Shown: positions 52,135 to 62,151, counted from the first letter of the stretch. The stretch: 64,000 nt of DNA from an uncultured Clostridium sp. (GCA_947570695.1 CANOVB010000006.1:1-64000), one strand, 5' to 3'. Notes: generated by a model not told the origin, from the letters alone. A program made the numbers and translations.

Positions 52135-53682
52135 ATGGAAAAGTCTAATGTTTTACTAAAATTAAAAAAAATACGAAATAATATTGGGGAAAAAATTAAG
52201 AATATTCAAAATATAGAAAATAATAAGAATAATATTTTTATGGTTATAATTTTTATTATCTATATGTTAATAATTTTACTAATTTCTTATTATCATGAGG
52301 CTTGGGAGGATGAAGCACAAAGTTGGTTAATAGCTAGAGACCTAGATTTTTTGGATATAATAAAGCAAATGAGATTTGAGGGACATTCATTTTTTTGGCA
52401 TTTTCTTTTAGTAATTTTTGCAAAAAATATGCCTTTTGAATTCTCTAAAATCATTATGATAGCAATATCTGGGATTACAGGAATTTTAATATTAAAAAAA
52501 GCGCCATATAGAAATATATTTAAAATACTAATATTATTTAATCCAGTATTTTTATATTATATGCCAGTATTATTGAGACCTTATGCATTAATACCGCTAA
52601 TGCTTATATTAATTAGCATTATGAATGAAAGACCAGAAAAATATCCAGTGCTTTATGGAATAGCTATAGCTATTTTAGCAAATGCTCATATAATTATGTT
52701 AGGATTTGCGGCTTCAATATATTTCTTTTTCTTTAAACAACAATTTTTAGAAAAATATAAAGAAAATAGCAAAAAGCAAAATAGAAGACTTATTATAGGG
52801 GCAATTTTTGCTTTATTAGGAATAGTCATAGTACTTTCATGTGCAGTATTGGGATACTTTTTTTCTACAGCACCAACGCACGGAACAGATATCCCAGAAG
52901 AACTTTGCCAAAGAATAGTAGATTTTTCAAGAAATTTATTTTTACAAATTGTAGGTATAGAAATTTCAAAATTTGTAATATTGTTAATAAATTTAATTAT
53001 TTTAGTTATTATTTTAATTCAAGCACTAAAAATAGATAAAAAACAAGGAATAATATTTTTTATAGGGTTAACTTTTTATTTATTTGTACAAATTTTTCTA
53101 TTTGGAATTTTTATAAGCCAAAGAACAGTATTAATTTTTATATTTTTATTATATTTTTCATGGAATACTAAAAAAAATTGTATGAAGAAAAATAAAATTG
53201 ATGTATTAGAAATTATAATATTTTTTATATGCTTACTAAGTATTCCAAATTCAGTAAGATTAGTTTCAGATGAGATAAAATATCCATATTCTGATTCAAA
53301 AAATACAGCAAAATACATAGAAGAAAATATTGATCCAGAAAATAGTGTGATTTTAACAGTAAATTGGGATACGATTTCAGCTGTAGAAGTATATCTTTCT
53401 GGAAAAAATTATAAATTTTATGATGCAACTGGAAAAGAATATATGACTTTTGCAACATGGAATAAATTTTTAGATAGTAAAAAAGAGATGTATTTAGAAG
53501 ACGCGTTAAAAGAATTCGAAAATTCAGATAAAAAATTATATTTGCTAAATTTCATATCTGATGGATATAAAATTGAAGCATGGAAATATTTTAATAAATC
53601 TAAGGACAAGTTAAAACCAATATATATTACTAAAGAAAAATGCATAACTAGAAAAGCATATTTATATAAAATTGAAAATTAA
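52135..53682 (+). CDS. multi-spanning GT39/ArnT-like glycosyltransferase
   Basis: 515 residues with about ten membrane helices. After the first helix comes YHEAWEDEAQSWLIARDLDFLDIIKQMRFEGHSFFWHFLL, matching the Asp-Glu motif and following region of GT-C glycosyltransferases such as the dolichyl-phosphate-mannose type (GT39) and ArnT. The C-terminal ~140 residues are soluble and would face outside. Substrate unknown; a lipid-linked sugar is typical. AAGGAAAATA precedes the ATG. Confidence 0.75.
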   Translation: MEKSNVLLKLKKIRNNIGEKIKNIQNIENNKNNIFMVIIFIIYMLIILLISYYHEAWEDEAQSWLIARDLDFLDIIKQMRFEGHSFFWHFLLVIFAKNMPFEFSKIIMIAISGITGILILKKAPYRNIFKILILFNPVFLYYMPVLLRPYALIPLMLILISIMNERPEKYPVLYGIAIAILANAHIIMLGFAASIYFFFFKQQFLEKYKENSKKQNRRLIIGAIFALLGIVIVLSCAVLGYFFSTAPTHGTDIPEELCQRIVDFSRNLFLQIVGIEISKFVILLINLIILVIILIQALKIDKKQGIIFFIGLTFYLFVQIFLFGIFISQRTVLIFIFLLYFSWNTKKNCMKKNKIDVLEIIIFFICLLSIPNSVRLVSDEIKYPYSDSKNTAKYIEENIDPENSVILTVNWDTISAVEVYLSGKNYKFYDATGKEYMTFATWNKFLDSKKEMYLEDALKEFENSDKKLYLLNFISDGYKIEAWKYFNKSKDKLKPIYITKEKCITRKAYLYKIEN

Positions 53683-53698
53683 ATAGGAGGTATGTGTT

Positions 53699-55360
53699 AT
53701 GACTGATATTGAAATTGCAAGAAATGTAACTTTAAAACCAATAACTAAAATAGCAGAGAAATTTGGTATTACAGAAGAAGATATTGAATTATATGGAAAA
53801 TATAAAGCCAAAATATCTAAAAGCTTTATAAAAAAAGTAAGTAATGAAAAAGATGGAAAACTTATTTTAGTAACTGCAATAAATCCAACACCATTAGGAG
53901 AAGGAAAAACAACAGTAGCAATAGGACTTTCAGATGCATTAAATAGAATTGGAAAAAAATCAGTTTTAGCACTTAGAGAACCTTCGCTTGGTCCTGTATT
54001 TGGAGTAAAAGGAGGGGCAACAGGCGGCGGATATGCGCAAGTAGCTCCTATGGAAGATATAAATTTACATTTTACAGGAGATATTCATGCAATAACTACA
54101 GCAAATAATTTATTATCAGCAATTATAGATAATCATATTTACTATGGAAATGAATTAAAATTTAAAAAAGTAATTTGGAAAAGATGTGTTGATTTAAATG
54201 ATAGGGCTTTAAGAGAAATACAAATTGGACTTTCAAAAGAAAAAAATATGAAACCAAGAGATGATGGTTTTGATATATCAGTTGCATCTGAAATTATGGC
54301 GATTTTTTGCTTATCAAAAGATTTAAAAGATTTGGAAAGAAGACTTGGAAATATTATAGTTGGATATAATGAAGAAGATAAACCAATATTTGCTAAAGAT
54401 TTAAAAGCAGAGGGAGCTCTAACGGTTTTATTAAAGGATGCTATAAATCCTAATATTGTACAAACATTAGAACATAATTTGGCAGTAGTTCATGGAGGAC
54501 CATTTGCAAATATTGCACATGGTTGTAATAGCATAATAGCAACTAAACTTGCTTTAAAACTGGGAGATTATGTAGTAACAGAAGCAGGATTTGGTGCAGA
54601 TTTAGGAGCAGAAAAATTTGTCAATATAAAATGTAGAAAAGCAGGGCTTAATTCATCAGCAGCAGTATGTGTAGCAACTTTAAAAGCTTTGAAATATCAC
54701 GGTGGAGCTAAACAAGAAGAATGTCAAGAAGAAAATTTAGAAGCTTTAGAAATAGGAATTGAAAATCTAAAAAGACATGTTGAGAATATAAAAAATAGAT
54801 ATGGGTTAAATCCGATAGTAGCAATAAATAGATATCAAAATGATACAGAAAAAGAATTAAAGTTTTTAGAAGAAAAATTAAACGAAATAGGAGTACATTT
54901 AAGTTTAACAGAAGTATGGGCAAAAGGTGGAGAAGGTGCCATAGATTTAGCAGAAAAAATAGTAAAATTATCAGAAGGAAAAAATAATATTAATTTTGTT
55001 TATAAAGACGAAGAAGGATTAAAAGAAAAAATAGAGCATGTTGCAAAAGAAGTTTATGGAGCTGAAGGAGTAGAATATTCAGAAAATGCACTAGAAGAAA
55101 TATCACAAATTGAAAATTTAGGCTATGGAAATTATCCAGTTTGTATTGCAAAAACACAATATTCTTTTTCAGATGATGCAAAAAATTTATTATGTAAAGA
55201 GCCATTTAAAATTCATATAAAAGAGGCTATTGTAAAAAATGGAGCGGAATTTGTAGTAATAAAAACAGGAAAGATTTTTACAATGCCTGGCTTGCCAAGA
55301 AAGCCTGCAGCAGAAAATATTAGAATAGGAGCAAATGAAGAGGTAGAAGGAATTTTTTAA
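53699..55360 (+). CDS. fhs: formate-tetrahydrofolate ligase
   Basis: A 553-residue ATP-dependent enzyme making 10-formyl-THF. The P-loop-type TAINPTPLGEGKTTVAIGLSDAL, the LREPSLGPVFGVKGGATGGGYAQVAPMEDINLHFTGD segment, and FANIAHGCNSIIATKLALKL...TEAGFGADLGAEKF are fixed family features; GKIFTMPGLPRKPAAE is near the end. TAGGAGGTATGTGTT precedes the ATG. It could supply formyl groups for Fmt and purine synthesis. Confidence 0.97.
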   Translation: MTDIEIARNVTLKPITKIAEKFGITEEDIELYGKYKAKISKSFIKKVSNEKDGKLILVTAINPTPLGEGKTTVAIGLSDALNRIGKKSVLALREPSLGPVFGVKGGATGGGYAQVAPMEDINLHFTGDIHAITTANNLLSAIIDNHIYYGNELKFKKVIWKRCVDLNDRALREIQIGLSKEKNMKPRDDGFDISVASEIMAIFCLSKDLKDLERRLGNIIVGYNEEDKPIFAKDLKAEGALTVLLKDAINPNIVQTLEHNLAVVHGGPFANIAHGCNSIIATKLALKLGDYVVTEAGFGADLGAEKFVNIKCRKAGLNSSAAVCVATLKALKYHGGAKQEECQEENLEALEIGIENLKRHVENIKNRYGLNPIVAINRYQNDTEKELKFLEEKLNEIGVHLSLTEVWAKGGEGAIDLAEKIVKLSEGKNNINFVYKDEEGLKEKIEHVAKEVYGAEGVEYSENALEEISQIENLGYGNYPVCIAKTQYSFSDDAKNLLCKEPFKIHIKEAIVKNGAEFVVIKTGKIFTMPGLPRKPAAENIRIGANEEVEGIF

Positions 55361-55439
55361 TAAATATACATATATTGTAAGCATTTGTATAAATCTGTAA
55401 TTATATTGCTTATTTTTATAAAATTAATTATGAATAAGA

Positions 55440-55545
55440 AATGTTTTATGTGTGAAAAATTCCTTTGAAATTTTTCTGTACAAAGTTGCTGAAAGCCATA
55501 TTTAATATGAAAGTGCTTGTAACTTTCATATTAAATAAAAAATCT
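55440..55545 (-). repeat. dispersed intergenic hairpin repeat, copy d (reversed)
   Basis: Read on the minus strand: hairpin TATTTAATATGAAAGT / ACTTTCATATTAAATA, then TTTCAGCAACTTTGTACAG, AAAAATTTC and AAAGGAATTTTTCACACA. The tail matches copies a and b closely. Confidence 0.6.
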
Positions 55546-55573
55546 CAGAAGAAATTTCTGAGATTTTTTTTAT
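55537..55573. terminator. bidirectional terminator
   Basis: AAAATCTCAGAA pairs with TTTCTGAGATTTT and has A- and T-runs on both sides; it serves the minus-strand gene and the upstream region. Confidence 0.88.
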
Positions 55574-57130
55574 TTATTTTTCATCTTCATAATCAAATAA
55601 TAACCTAGGTAAAATTCCGAAAATTTTATAAAATATAAGTTTTATCTTTTTTCTAATCATATAGAAAGTTCCTAAACTTCTTGGGCTAACTACAAAATTA
55701 TCTTCTTTTACTGTTGCTAATGCTGTTGTTTTTTCGCTACTTGATGAAATATCTTCTTTTGATAAAGACTCGATATTTTCTGTAATATTTTTATTATTTA
55801 AGGCATCTTCTATAAGAGATGCTTCTTGTAATTCTTCAAACTTTTTATCTATAGTTTCAATTAATTCTGAGCAATTAGTATTTTCAGTTGATTCATTATC
55901 ATATGTATTATCAGGATTTTCTTCAACAGTGATTCTATTACAGTTATCAATAAAGTTTGAAGATTTGATAACTGGTGACAATATTTCATTAATTAAACCA
56001 TCCATATCAAACTTTTTAACTTCTTTTTTTATTGTATCAGGTTCAGATAAAATATCTGTTAATAAATTTTGTTTATCAGAATAATCCTCACCTAAATATA
56101 TATCATCAAAAGATTTTTCAATTTGTTTATTTAAATTGCTTTCAACTGTAGAATTAACAAAAGAATCTTCTATATTAACAGATTCATCTTTTTCAATATC
56201 TACAAAAAAAGATGTTTCCTCAGATTCAGTAGATGTTTCAACATTTTCTTCCGAAACAGAAATTTCTTCTATAGGCTTTTCATCTACTACAGTTTTAGGA
56301 ATTTCTAGTACAGGTGTTTCATTATCAGTTTTTTTAGCTGAAGTATAATTTTCAGGAACATTTTCTGTAACAACCTCAAAAAGATCTCCGAAATTTTCAA
56401 CAATGTTTTCTTTATCTACAGAATTATTAGTTTCGATATTTTCCTCAGTTAAAGGAACATAATTTTTAGTATCTTCAAGTATTTCATTAGCAACTTGAGG
56501 AATATCAGATTTGATATTTTCATCAACTAAAGGAATATAATTTTCAGTATCCTCAATAATTTCGTAATTAGAAGTAGGATTTGATGTTTCAGCTTGTGTA
56601 AACCCTCCAAACATTGTATCAAATACATCTTCGATTTTAATTCCAGCAGCTGTAGAAACTTCGTCAGACACATCATCAATTTTAATTTCATCTACTACAC
56701 CATAAGTAGATGGTGTATCTTTTAATTCTGATAAATTTGTCTCAAAAAGATTTGTTAAAATGCCACCTATCATATTTTCATTTATAATAAAGGCGTCATC
56801 TGCTTCTTCAATAATATTCTCTTTAGTTGTAGCTGAAGAAGATTCAATAGGACAAACATAATTTTGATTATTGTTATTGTCCCATTCATAATTTGAATTT
56901 CTAAAACAAAAATTTAATTTATTAAAATTTAAAAGGTTTATTTTTGTAACAAAGCCTTTAGTTGTTTTTTCCATTTGCTTTTCAGTTGTATTTTCCCAAT
57001 TATCACCAAAGCCGTAAACCATTGTTACAGCGTCAGAATTATTTTTATATAAGTATCCTGAATAAGTAATTGTTGCATTTTCATTTTTTATTAAATTGCG
57101 ACTGAATTTGATATCAGCAGAAAAATCCAT
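55574..57130 (-). CDS. acidic protein with N-terminal CBM25-like domain
   Basis: 518 residues. The first ~95 residues look like a starch-binding module of the CBM25/26 sort (ATITYSGYLYKNNSDAVTMVYGFGDNWENTTEKQMEK...LNFCFRNSNYEWDNNNNQNY). About 350 residues of Glu/Asn/Ser/Thr-rich, repetitive, probably disordered sequence follow (variants of ENIETNN, YIPLVDENIKSDIPQVANEI). The last ~40 residues are basic and hydrophobic (MIRKKIKLIFYKIFGILPRLLFDYEDEK) and may contact a membrane. No signal peptide, so it probably acts in the cytoplasm, perhaps on glycogen. AGAGGTG precedes the ATG. Confidence 0.7.
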   Translation of the reverse strand: MDFSADIKFSRNLIKNENATITYSGYLYKNNSDAVTMVYGFGDNWENTTEKQMEKTTKGFVTKINLLNFNKLNFCFRNSNYEWDNNNNQNYVCPIESSSATTKENIIEEADDAFIINENMIGGILTNLFETNLSELKDTPSTYGVVDEIKIDDVSDEVSTAAGIKIEDVFDTMFGGFTQAETSNPTSNYEIIEDTENYIPLVDENIKSDIPQVANEILEDTKNYVPLTEENIETNNSVDKENIVENFGDLFEVVTENVPENYTSAKKTDNETPVLEIPKTVVDEKPIEEISVSEENVETSTESEETSFFVDIEKDESVNIEDSFVNSTVESNLNKQIEKSFDDIYLGEDYSDKQNLLTDILSEPDTIKKEVKKFDMDGLINEILSPVIKSSNFIDNCNRITVEENPDNTYDNESTENTNCSELIETIDKKFEELQEASLIEDALNNKNITENIESLSKEDISSSSEKTTALATVKEDNFVVSPRSLGTFYMIRKKIKLIFYKIFGILPRLLFDYEDEK

Positions 57131-57348
57131 AATTTGACACCTCTATAACCTTTAATTAAATGTATTATATTAATAATTATGTAATTTTTCAAGGCATAAT
57201 TGATAAATAATTGTTACATTTTTGTTACAAAAAATATATAATTTTTAGAATAATTTAATTAAATTGGTAAATACTAGAATTAATGGTGATAGTATTAATA
57301 AAAATACTGTCAAAAAATGTGAAATATTTTAAAGTAGGAGAGAAGTTT

Positions 57349-58011
57349 ATGAAAATAAAAAATTTAGTAGTAATTTTAATAGTTTTAGCAATTTTTATAG
57401 GAATATACCCTGTATGTTATGCTTTATCTAAATATGGTTCAAGAGGAGAAGAAGTAAGGCAAATACAAAGTAAGCTTAAAGCTTGGGGATATTATAATGG
57501 TGGAGTAGATGGAATATATGGTTCAAAAACTTTTGAAGCAGTAAAAAAATTTCAAAAAAAGAATGGATTAACTGCAGATGGAATTGCAGGTGATAAAACT
57601 CTATCAGCACTAGGAATTAATTCAAGCGGAGGTTCTAATAAGACAGGAAGCTCTGGAAATAATACAGATTTGAATTTGCTTAGTAAATTAGTACATGCAG
57701 AAGCAAGGGGAGAGCCTTATAAAGGAATGGTAGCTGTTGCCGCTACTGTACTAAATAGAGTAGCAAATTCAAAATTCCCTAATACTATTGCAGGAGTAAT
57801 ATATCAATCAGGAGCATATACTTGTGTATCTGATGGACAAATAAATTTAGAGGCAAATTCACAGGCAAGAAAAGCAGCACAAGATGCAATAAATGGTTGG
57901 GATCCAACTTCAGGATGTATATATTATTTTAATCCAAATACAGCAACATCTGGGTGGATATGGAGCAGACCTCAAGTTATGACTATAGGAAAACACATTT
58001 TCTGTAAATAA
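57349..58011 (+). CDS. sleB: spore cortex-lytic / cell wall hydrolase (SleB-like)
   Basis: 220 residues: a signal peptide or anchor (LVVILIVLAIFIGIYPVCYA), a peptidoglycan-binding domain (YGSRGEEVRQIQSKLKAWGYYNGGVDGIYGSKTFEAVKKFQ), a Gly/Ser linker, and a Hydrolase_2 domain (LLSKLVHAEARGEPYKGMVAVAATVLNRVANSKFPNTI...CIYYFNP) with the catalytic Glu in HAEARGE. ATG 57349 follows AGGAGAGAAGTTT. It suggests the host, or an ancestor, makes spores or remodels its wall. Confidence 0.9.
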   Translation: MKIKNLVVILIVLAIFIGIYPVCYALSKYGSRGEEVRQIQSKLKAWGYYNGGVDGIYGSKTFEAVKKFQKKNGLTADGIAGDKTLSALGINSSGGSNKTGSSGNNTDLNLLSKLVHAEARGEPYKGMVAVAATVLNRVANSKFPNTIAGVIYQSGAYTCVSDGQINLEANSQARKAAQDAINGWDPTSGCIYYFNPNTATSGWIWSRPQVMTIGKHIFCK

Positions 58012-58015
58012 TAAT

Positions 58016-58055
58016 AAAATGGAATATAGAAATTTATTTCTATATTCCATTTTTG
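58016..58055 (+). terminator. terminator after sleB
   Basis: AAATGGAATATAGAAA pairs with TTTCTATATTCCATTT and is followed by TTGATTTTT. Confidence 0.88.
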
Positions 58056-58161
58056 ATTTTTGATAGGAAAGTATTTTGTATATAAAATATTTGTATACTT
58101 TTGTTCATTGACAAAAGACTTACATATTGGTAATATATATTATGAAAATGTGGAGGGAATA

Positions 58162-58668
58162 ATGGAAATTTATCCTAAATTATATTGTAAAAAAGTAACA
58201 GATATAAAAATAGATTTTTTAAATCAAAATAATATAAAAGCACTTATTTTAGATGTTGACAATACTTTGTTAGATTTTAATTTGAATATATTAGAGGGAT
58301 TAAAAGAATGGCACAACAATATAAAAGCAAATAATATTAAATGTATAATTTTATCAAATAGTAATAAACTACCAAAGGTTAAAATGGTTGCAGATTTTCT
58401 AGAAATACCATTTATTAAATTTGCTACAAAACCATTGAAAAGAGGATTTAAGAAAGCTCAAAAGGAACTTAATATCCCTACTGAAAATATTGCAGTTGTT
58501 GGAGATCAAATTTTTACAGATGTTATAGGAGCAAATCGTTCAAAAATGTTTTCTATATTAGTAGAGCCAATAGCTGAAAAAGACTTACTTTTAACAAAAA
58601 TTAAAAGACCTTTAGAGAATTTAGTAATTAAAAAGTATTTAAAGAGAATAGATAAGGAAAGGGTATAA
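58162..58668 (+). CDS. YqeG-family HAD phosphatase
   Basis: 168 residues of the HAD IIIA type. The catalytic motif 1 is LILDVDNTLLDF, motif 2 is ILSNSN, and motif 4 is VVGDQIFTDVIGANR. YqeG/GEP4-type enzymes dephosphorylate phosphatidylglycerophosphate or similar. ATG 58162 follows GTGGAGGGAATA; the frame extends upstream without a site. Its stop overlaps the next start (TAATG). Confidence 0.9.
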   Translation: MEIYPKLYCKKVTDIKIDFLNQNNIKALILDVDNTLLDFNLNILEGLKEWHNNIKANNIKCIILSNSNKLPKVKMVADFLEIPFIKFATKPLKRGFKKAQKELNIPTENIAVVGDQIFTDVIGANRSKMFSILVEPIAEKDLLLTKIKRPLENLVIKKYLKRIDKERV

Positions 58669-59441
58669 TGTATTTTAATGATGTATTTATTTTAATATAT
58701 GTTGTAATAGGTGTAATAGGTTTATTAGTTGGAAAGTTTGTGGCTTGGTGTAATATAAGACTTCCAGAAAATAAAAAGATTTTTAGTAAAGAATTTTTTA
58801 AAGCTAATAAAGAAGGCTTAAATGGCAATTATATATTTATGTTAACAATAGCAGTGATTTATATTGCTTTATTATATAAATTTGGAATTGAAAGAGATGA
58901 TATTTTTAAAAATTTAGATTTGTTGAAATTTTTAATATTAGCTCCAATGTTAATATTAACTCTATCAATAGATATTAAGCATAGAATTATTCCAAATAGG
59001 TTAAATTTAACTATATTAGAATTTGGACTAATATTAACATTTATATATGGAATAACAAATGTTAATATGGCAAAAGATTATATTTTAGGAATGCTTGCAG
59101 GAGCTGGAATTTTTGCAATTATTACAGCTTTGGGCTTTATTATTTCAGGTAAAGAATCTATGGGGATGGGTGATATAAAATTTATGGGAGCATTAGGTCT
59201 TTACTTTGGAGTAAGTGGAATTGCAGAAATTTCTTTGCTTTCGTTTTTTATAGGAGCAGCAGGTTCTGTAGTTATTTTGATAGTAAGGATTCTAATTTTG
59301 AAAAGAAAAGATGAATACATACCTTTTGGACCTTTTTTATCAATAGCAACATTTGTGTGTATCTTTACACCATCAAATTTAGTTTTTGATACTTTTTTAT
59401 CTGTTTGCAAAATGTTAGGTGATAAAATACTAATTTTTTAA
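58668..59441 (+). CDS. prepilin peptidase (A24 family)
   Basis: 257 residues with about seven membrane helices. The aspartate motifs are DIKHRIIPN and GMGDIKFMGALGL (GxGD), catalytic in prepilin signal peptidases. The N-terminal zinc-cysteine loop of PilD is absent; only the GKFVAWCNIRLPENK part remains. It cleaves and may methylate prepilin leaders; no pilin genes are visible here. Overlaps the upstream gene by one base. Confidence 0.9.
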   Translation: MYFNDVFILIYVVIGVIGLLVGKFVAWCNIRLPENKKIFSKEFFKANKEGLNGNYIFMLTIAVIYIALLYKFGIERDDIFKNLDLLKFLILAPMLILTLSIDIKHRIIPNRLNLTILEFGLILTFIYGITNVNMAKDYILGMLAGAGIFAIITALGFIISGKESMGMGDIKFMGALGLYFGVSGIAEISLLSFFIGAAGSVVILIVRILILKRKDEYIPFGPFLSIATFVCIFTPSNLVFDTFLSVCKMLGDKILIF

Positions 59442-59476
59442 ATCTTCATAAATATTTTTAGGAAGGAAGTAAGATT

Positions 59477-60544
59477 ATGAATATAAAAATGAAATGGCTA
59501 AGAGATCAATTAACTTTTTTAAAGTTAGATGGGATGATAGTTTCAAATCCCATAAATATTAAATATTTAACAGGATTAACAGAGGAAGGAACATTAATTA
59601 TAGCGCCAAAAGAAAATATATTTGTTACTGATGGGAGATATATTGAAAGTGTAAATAGCCATTTAACTATAGATGATGAAATAGTTGTATATGATTCTAG
59701 AGAACTTACGAAATATGATTATGAAGCAATTTTTATGGTATCAAATAATGTTGGAATTGAAGAAAAATATATTACTTATGAACAATATAAGAAATACATG
59801 CAATATTATCAAGTAAATTTAGTTGAAACAGAAGGAATTATAGAAAGTCAAAGAATTGTTAAAGATAAAGATGAAATAGAAAATATAAAAAAGGCTTGTG
59901 AGATTACAGATAAAGCTTTTGAGTATATAATTAGAAATATAAGAGAGGGAATGACTGAAAAAGAAGTAGCATTTGAAATTGAAAAATTTATGATTACAAA
60001 TGGAGCAGATGGACTTGCTTTTGATTCTATTGTAGCATTTGGAGAAAATACTTCGATGCCGCATGCTGTACCAACTGATAGACAAGTAAAAAAAGGTGAT
60101 ATAATTCAATTTGATATAGGTTGTAAATATAATGGTTATTGTTCAGATTTTTCAAGAGTGGTTTTTGTAGAAGAAGTAAAAGAAGAATATAAGAAAATAT
60201 ATGATTTTGTTCTTGAGGAGCAAAATAAAATAAGTACATTATTAAAATCAGGAGCAAATTTAAAATCTATTATTAGAGATAGAGAATCTGAATATAAATT
60301 AAAAGGGTTACAAGTTTTGCATAGCTTTGGACATGGTGTTGGATTGGAAATTCACGAGTTACCATTTTTAAATTCAAAACAGGACTGGACATTAAGAGCA
60401 AATACAATAATTACAATAGAGCCTGGAGTATATTTTCCAAATAAATTTGGAATTAGAATTGAAGATACTTATGTAGTAAATAAAGATAAATGTGAAAGTT
60501 TATTTTCGGCTGATAAAGATTACACAATAATTAAATTATTGTAA
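59477..60544 (+). CDS. Xaa-Pro aminopeptidase (M24B family)
   Basis: 355 residues. An N-terminal creatinase-like domain (LDGMIVSNPINIKYLTGLTEEGTLIIAPKENIFVTDGRY) is followed by the pita-bread domain with metal ligands in QFDIGCKYNGYCSDFSRVVF, HSFGHGVGLEIHELPF, ITIEPGVYF and FGIRIEDTYVV. It removes N-terminal residues next to proline. GGAAGGAAGTAAGATT precedes the ATG; efp follows, a conserved pairing. Confidence 0.94.
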   Translation: MNIKMKWLRDQLTFLKLDGMIVSNPINIKYLTGLTEEGTLIIAPKENIFVTDGRYIESVNSHLTIDDEIVVYDSRELTKYDYEAIFMVSNNVGIEEKYITYEQYKKYMQYYQVNLVETEGIIESQRIVKDKDEIENIKKACEITDKAFEYIIRNIREGMTEKEVAFEIEKFMITNGADGLAFDSIVAFGENTSMPHAVPTDRQVKKGDIIQFDIGCKYNGYCSDFSRVVFVEEVKEEYKKIYDFVLEEQNKISTLLKSGANLKSIIRDRESEYKLKGLQVLHSFGHGVGLEIHELPFLNSKQDWTLRANTIITIEPGVYFPNKFGIRIEDTYVVNKDKCESLFSADKDYTIIKLL

Positions 60545-60686
60545 TTCAATAAAATAAAGAATTACTACTAAAATAAGATTATATAGTAAAGCTAGCTACA
60601 ATAAAATTACCATAAAAAGCTTGATTAACTTGTAAAAATATGGTAGTATAATATGTAGTGAAATAAAAGAAAAGGGGAGAAAAAAT

Positions 60687-61253
60687 ATGGCAGACGTATA
60701 CATGGCAGGAGATTTAAGAAACAATACAACTTTTGAATTAGAAGGAAACGTATTTAAAGTAGTTGAATTTCAACATGTTAAACCAGGAAAAGGAGCAGCT
60801 TTTGTTAGAGTAAAAATGAAAAATGTAATAACAGGAGCAGTTATTGAAAGAACTTTCAATCCTTCTGAAAAATTACAAGGTGCAGAAATTGAAAAAAGAG
60901 AAATGCAATATCTTTATAATGATGCAGGATTATATTATTTAATGGATAATTCAACTTATGAACAAATTCCATTAAATGAAGAGCAATTAGGAGATGCATT
61001 AAAATACATAAAAGAAAATATGAATGTAACAGTATTATCTTTTAAAGGAAAAGTATTTAATGTTGAGCCACCTATGTTTGTAGAATTAGAAGTTACATAT
61101 ACAGAACCAGGATTCAGCGGAAATACTACTACAACATCAGGAAAACCAGCAACATTAGAAAATGGATTAGAAATATCTGTACCACTATTTGTAAATATTG
61201 GAGATAAAATTAGAATTGATACTAGAACAGGATTATATATGGAAAGAATTTAA
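60687..61253 (+). CDS. efp: translation elongation factor P
   Basis: 188 residues. EF-P relieves ribosome stalling at polyproline. [22 protein letters not shown] contains the loop lysine region (K-P-G-K-G at ~32-36), [23 protein letters not shown] belongs to domain II, and [17 protein letters not shown] is the typical end. AAAGGGGAGAAAAAAT precedes the ATG. An intrinsic terminator lies ~20 bp after the stop, inside the convergent gene. Confidence 0.97.
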   Translation: MADVYMAGDLRNNTTFELEGNVFKVVEFQHVKPGKGAAFVRVKMKNVITGAVIERTFNPSEKLQGAEIEKREMQYLYNDAGLYYLMDNSTYEQIPLNEEQLGDALKYIKENMNVTVLSFKGKVFNVEPPMFVELEVTYTEPGFSGNTTTTSGKPATLENGLEISVPLFVNIGDKIRIDTRTGLYMERI

Positions 61254-61837
61254 TCAAAAAAATCCAAAGGATTGACGGCTATGCCGTCTTTTTTTATTGT
61301 TAAATGAAGATGTGATCCAGTAGTTGCACCATTTGTGGGATTCCCAAGACTATCTTTGTAAGGATTATTTGGAATTCCATAAATATTTTTAGGACCAACA
61401 TTTCCTATTTTATCACCTGAAAAAACTGTATCATTAAGATTTACAATATAATTTGGAGAAACATGACAATAAGAAATTTCTAAATTTTTGTTTTGTATTT
61501 TTATTGTACACCCATTTGCACCACTAAAACCTTTAAAAATAACAATTCCATCAGTAACAGAATATATTGTAGTTCCTTCAGTTGCAGCAATATCAATTCC
61601 AGAATGATTACTAGAAGCACCAGTAGTAGGAGAATTTCTTTTTCCAAATGGAGAAGTTATTGTATGAAATCCAGGAACAGGCCAAAAGAAATCCGAGTTT
61701 GAAAAATAGTGATTAAAAGTATTTGGATTTTCTTCATTTGAATAATTATAATTAGATAATGTGAAACTAGAAAGACTTGAAAAAATAATTAAAATAATTA
61801 AAATTAAATAAAGCGTATATAAAAATTTTTGTATAAT
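61250..61837 (-). CDS. M23 family peptidase with a non-ATG start (ATT or ATA)
   Basis: 195 residues with an N-terminal membrane/signal segment ([21 protein letters not shown]) and an LytM/M23 domain: [19 protein letters not shown], the metal ligands in NHSGIDIA (His ~78, Asp ~82) and SHLHL (His ~176, ~178). It cleaves peptidoglycan cross-links. The frame has no ATG, GTG or TTG near the 5' end and no Met at all. AAAGGAGG is followed four bases later by ATT, then ATA, so a rare start codon is likely. The stop overlaps that of efp on the other strand. Confidence 0.85.
   Translation of the reverse strand: MIQKFLYTLYLILIILIIFSSLSSFTLSNYNYSNEENPNTFNHYFSNSDFFWPVPGFHTITSPFGKRNSPTTGASSNHSGIDIAATEGTTIYSVTDGIVIFKGFSGANGCTIKIQNKNLEISYCHVSPNYIVNLNDTVFSGDKIGNVGPKNIYGIPNNPYKDSLGNPTNGATTGSHLHLTIKKDGIAVNPLDFFD
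61274..61297 (+). terminator. efp terminator, located within the convergent M23 gene
   Basis: GACGGC-TAT-GCCGTC followed by TTTTTTT. The same bases, on the minus strand, encode K-K-D-G-I-A-V near the M23 C-terminus. Confidence 0.88.
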
Positions 61838-62151
61838 AAAACCTCCTTTAAAATGAAAAGTAAAATTTAAATATGATTAATAAAGTGATTTAAGAAATAA
61901 CTTAACAGTAGATTAAATGATTTGAACTATCAAGATAAGAAATAAATATATTAGAGATTACTAAATAAGGAAAAACATTTGCATATAAAAATTAAATTTA
62001 ATAAATAGTTGCAATAAAAGTTGCAATAGCAATGATATAGCAACAATATAACAATAATACAATAACAGAAAACAAAATGCAAAAATACTGCTACCATTAC
62101 ATTTTCAGTATTGTAGCAGTACTTTTATAGTATACTTGTTTTTTATAAAAT
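61838..62151. other. intergenic region up to the second element
   Basis: AT-rich, with repeated GCAATA/CAACAATA words and no open frame. Near its right end TACTGCTAC (62085-62093) pairs with GTAGCAGTA (62113-62121), a hairpin with flanking A/T that could be a terminator. Confidence 0.5.

Noticed and set aside
61493..61702. Plus-strand 69-codon open frame
   Set aside because: It is the antisense shadow of the M23 peptidase gene; it has no ribosome site and improbable composition.
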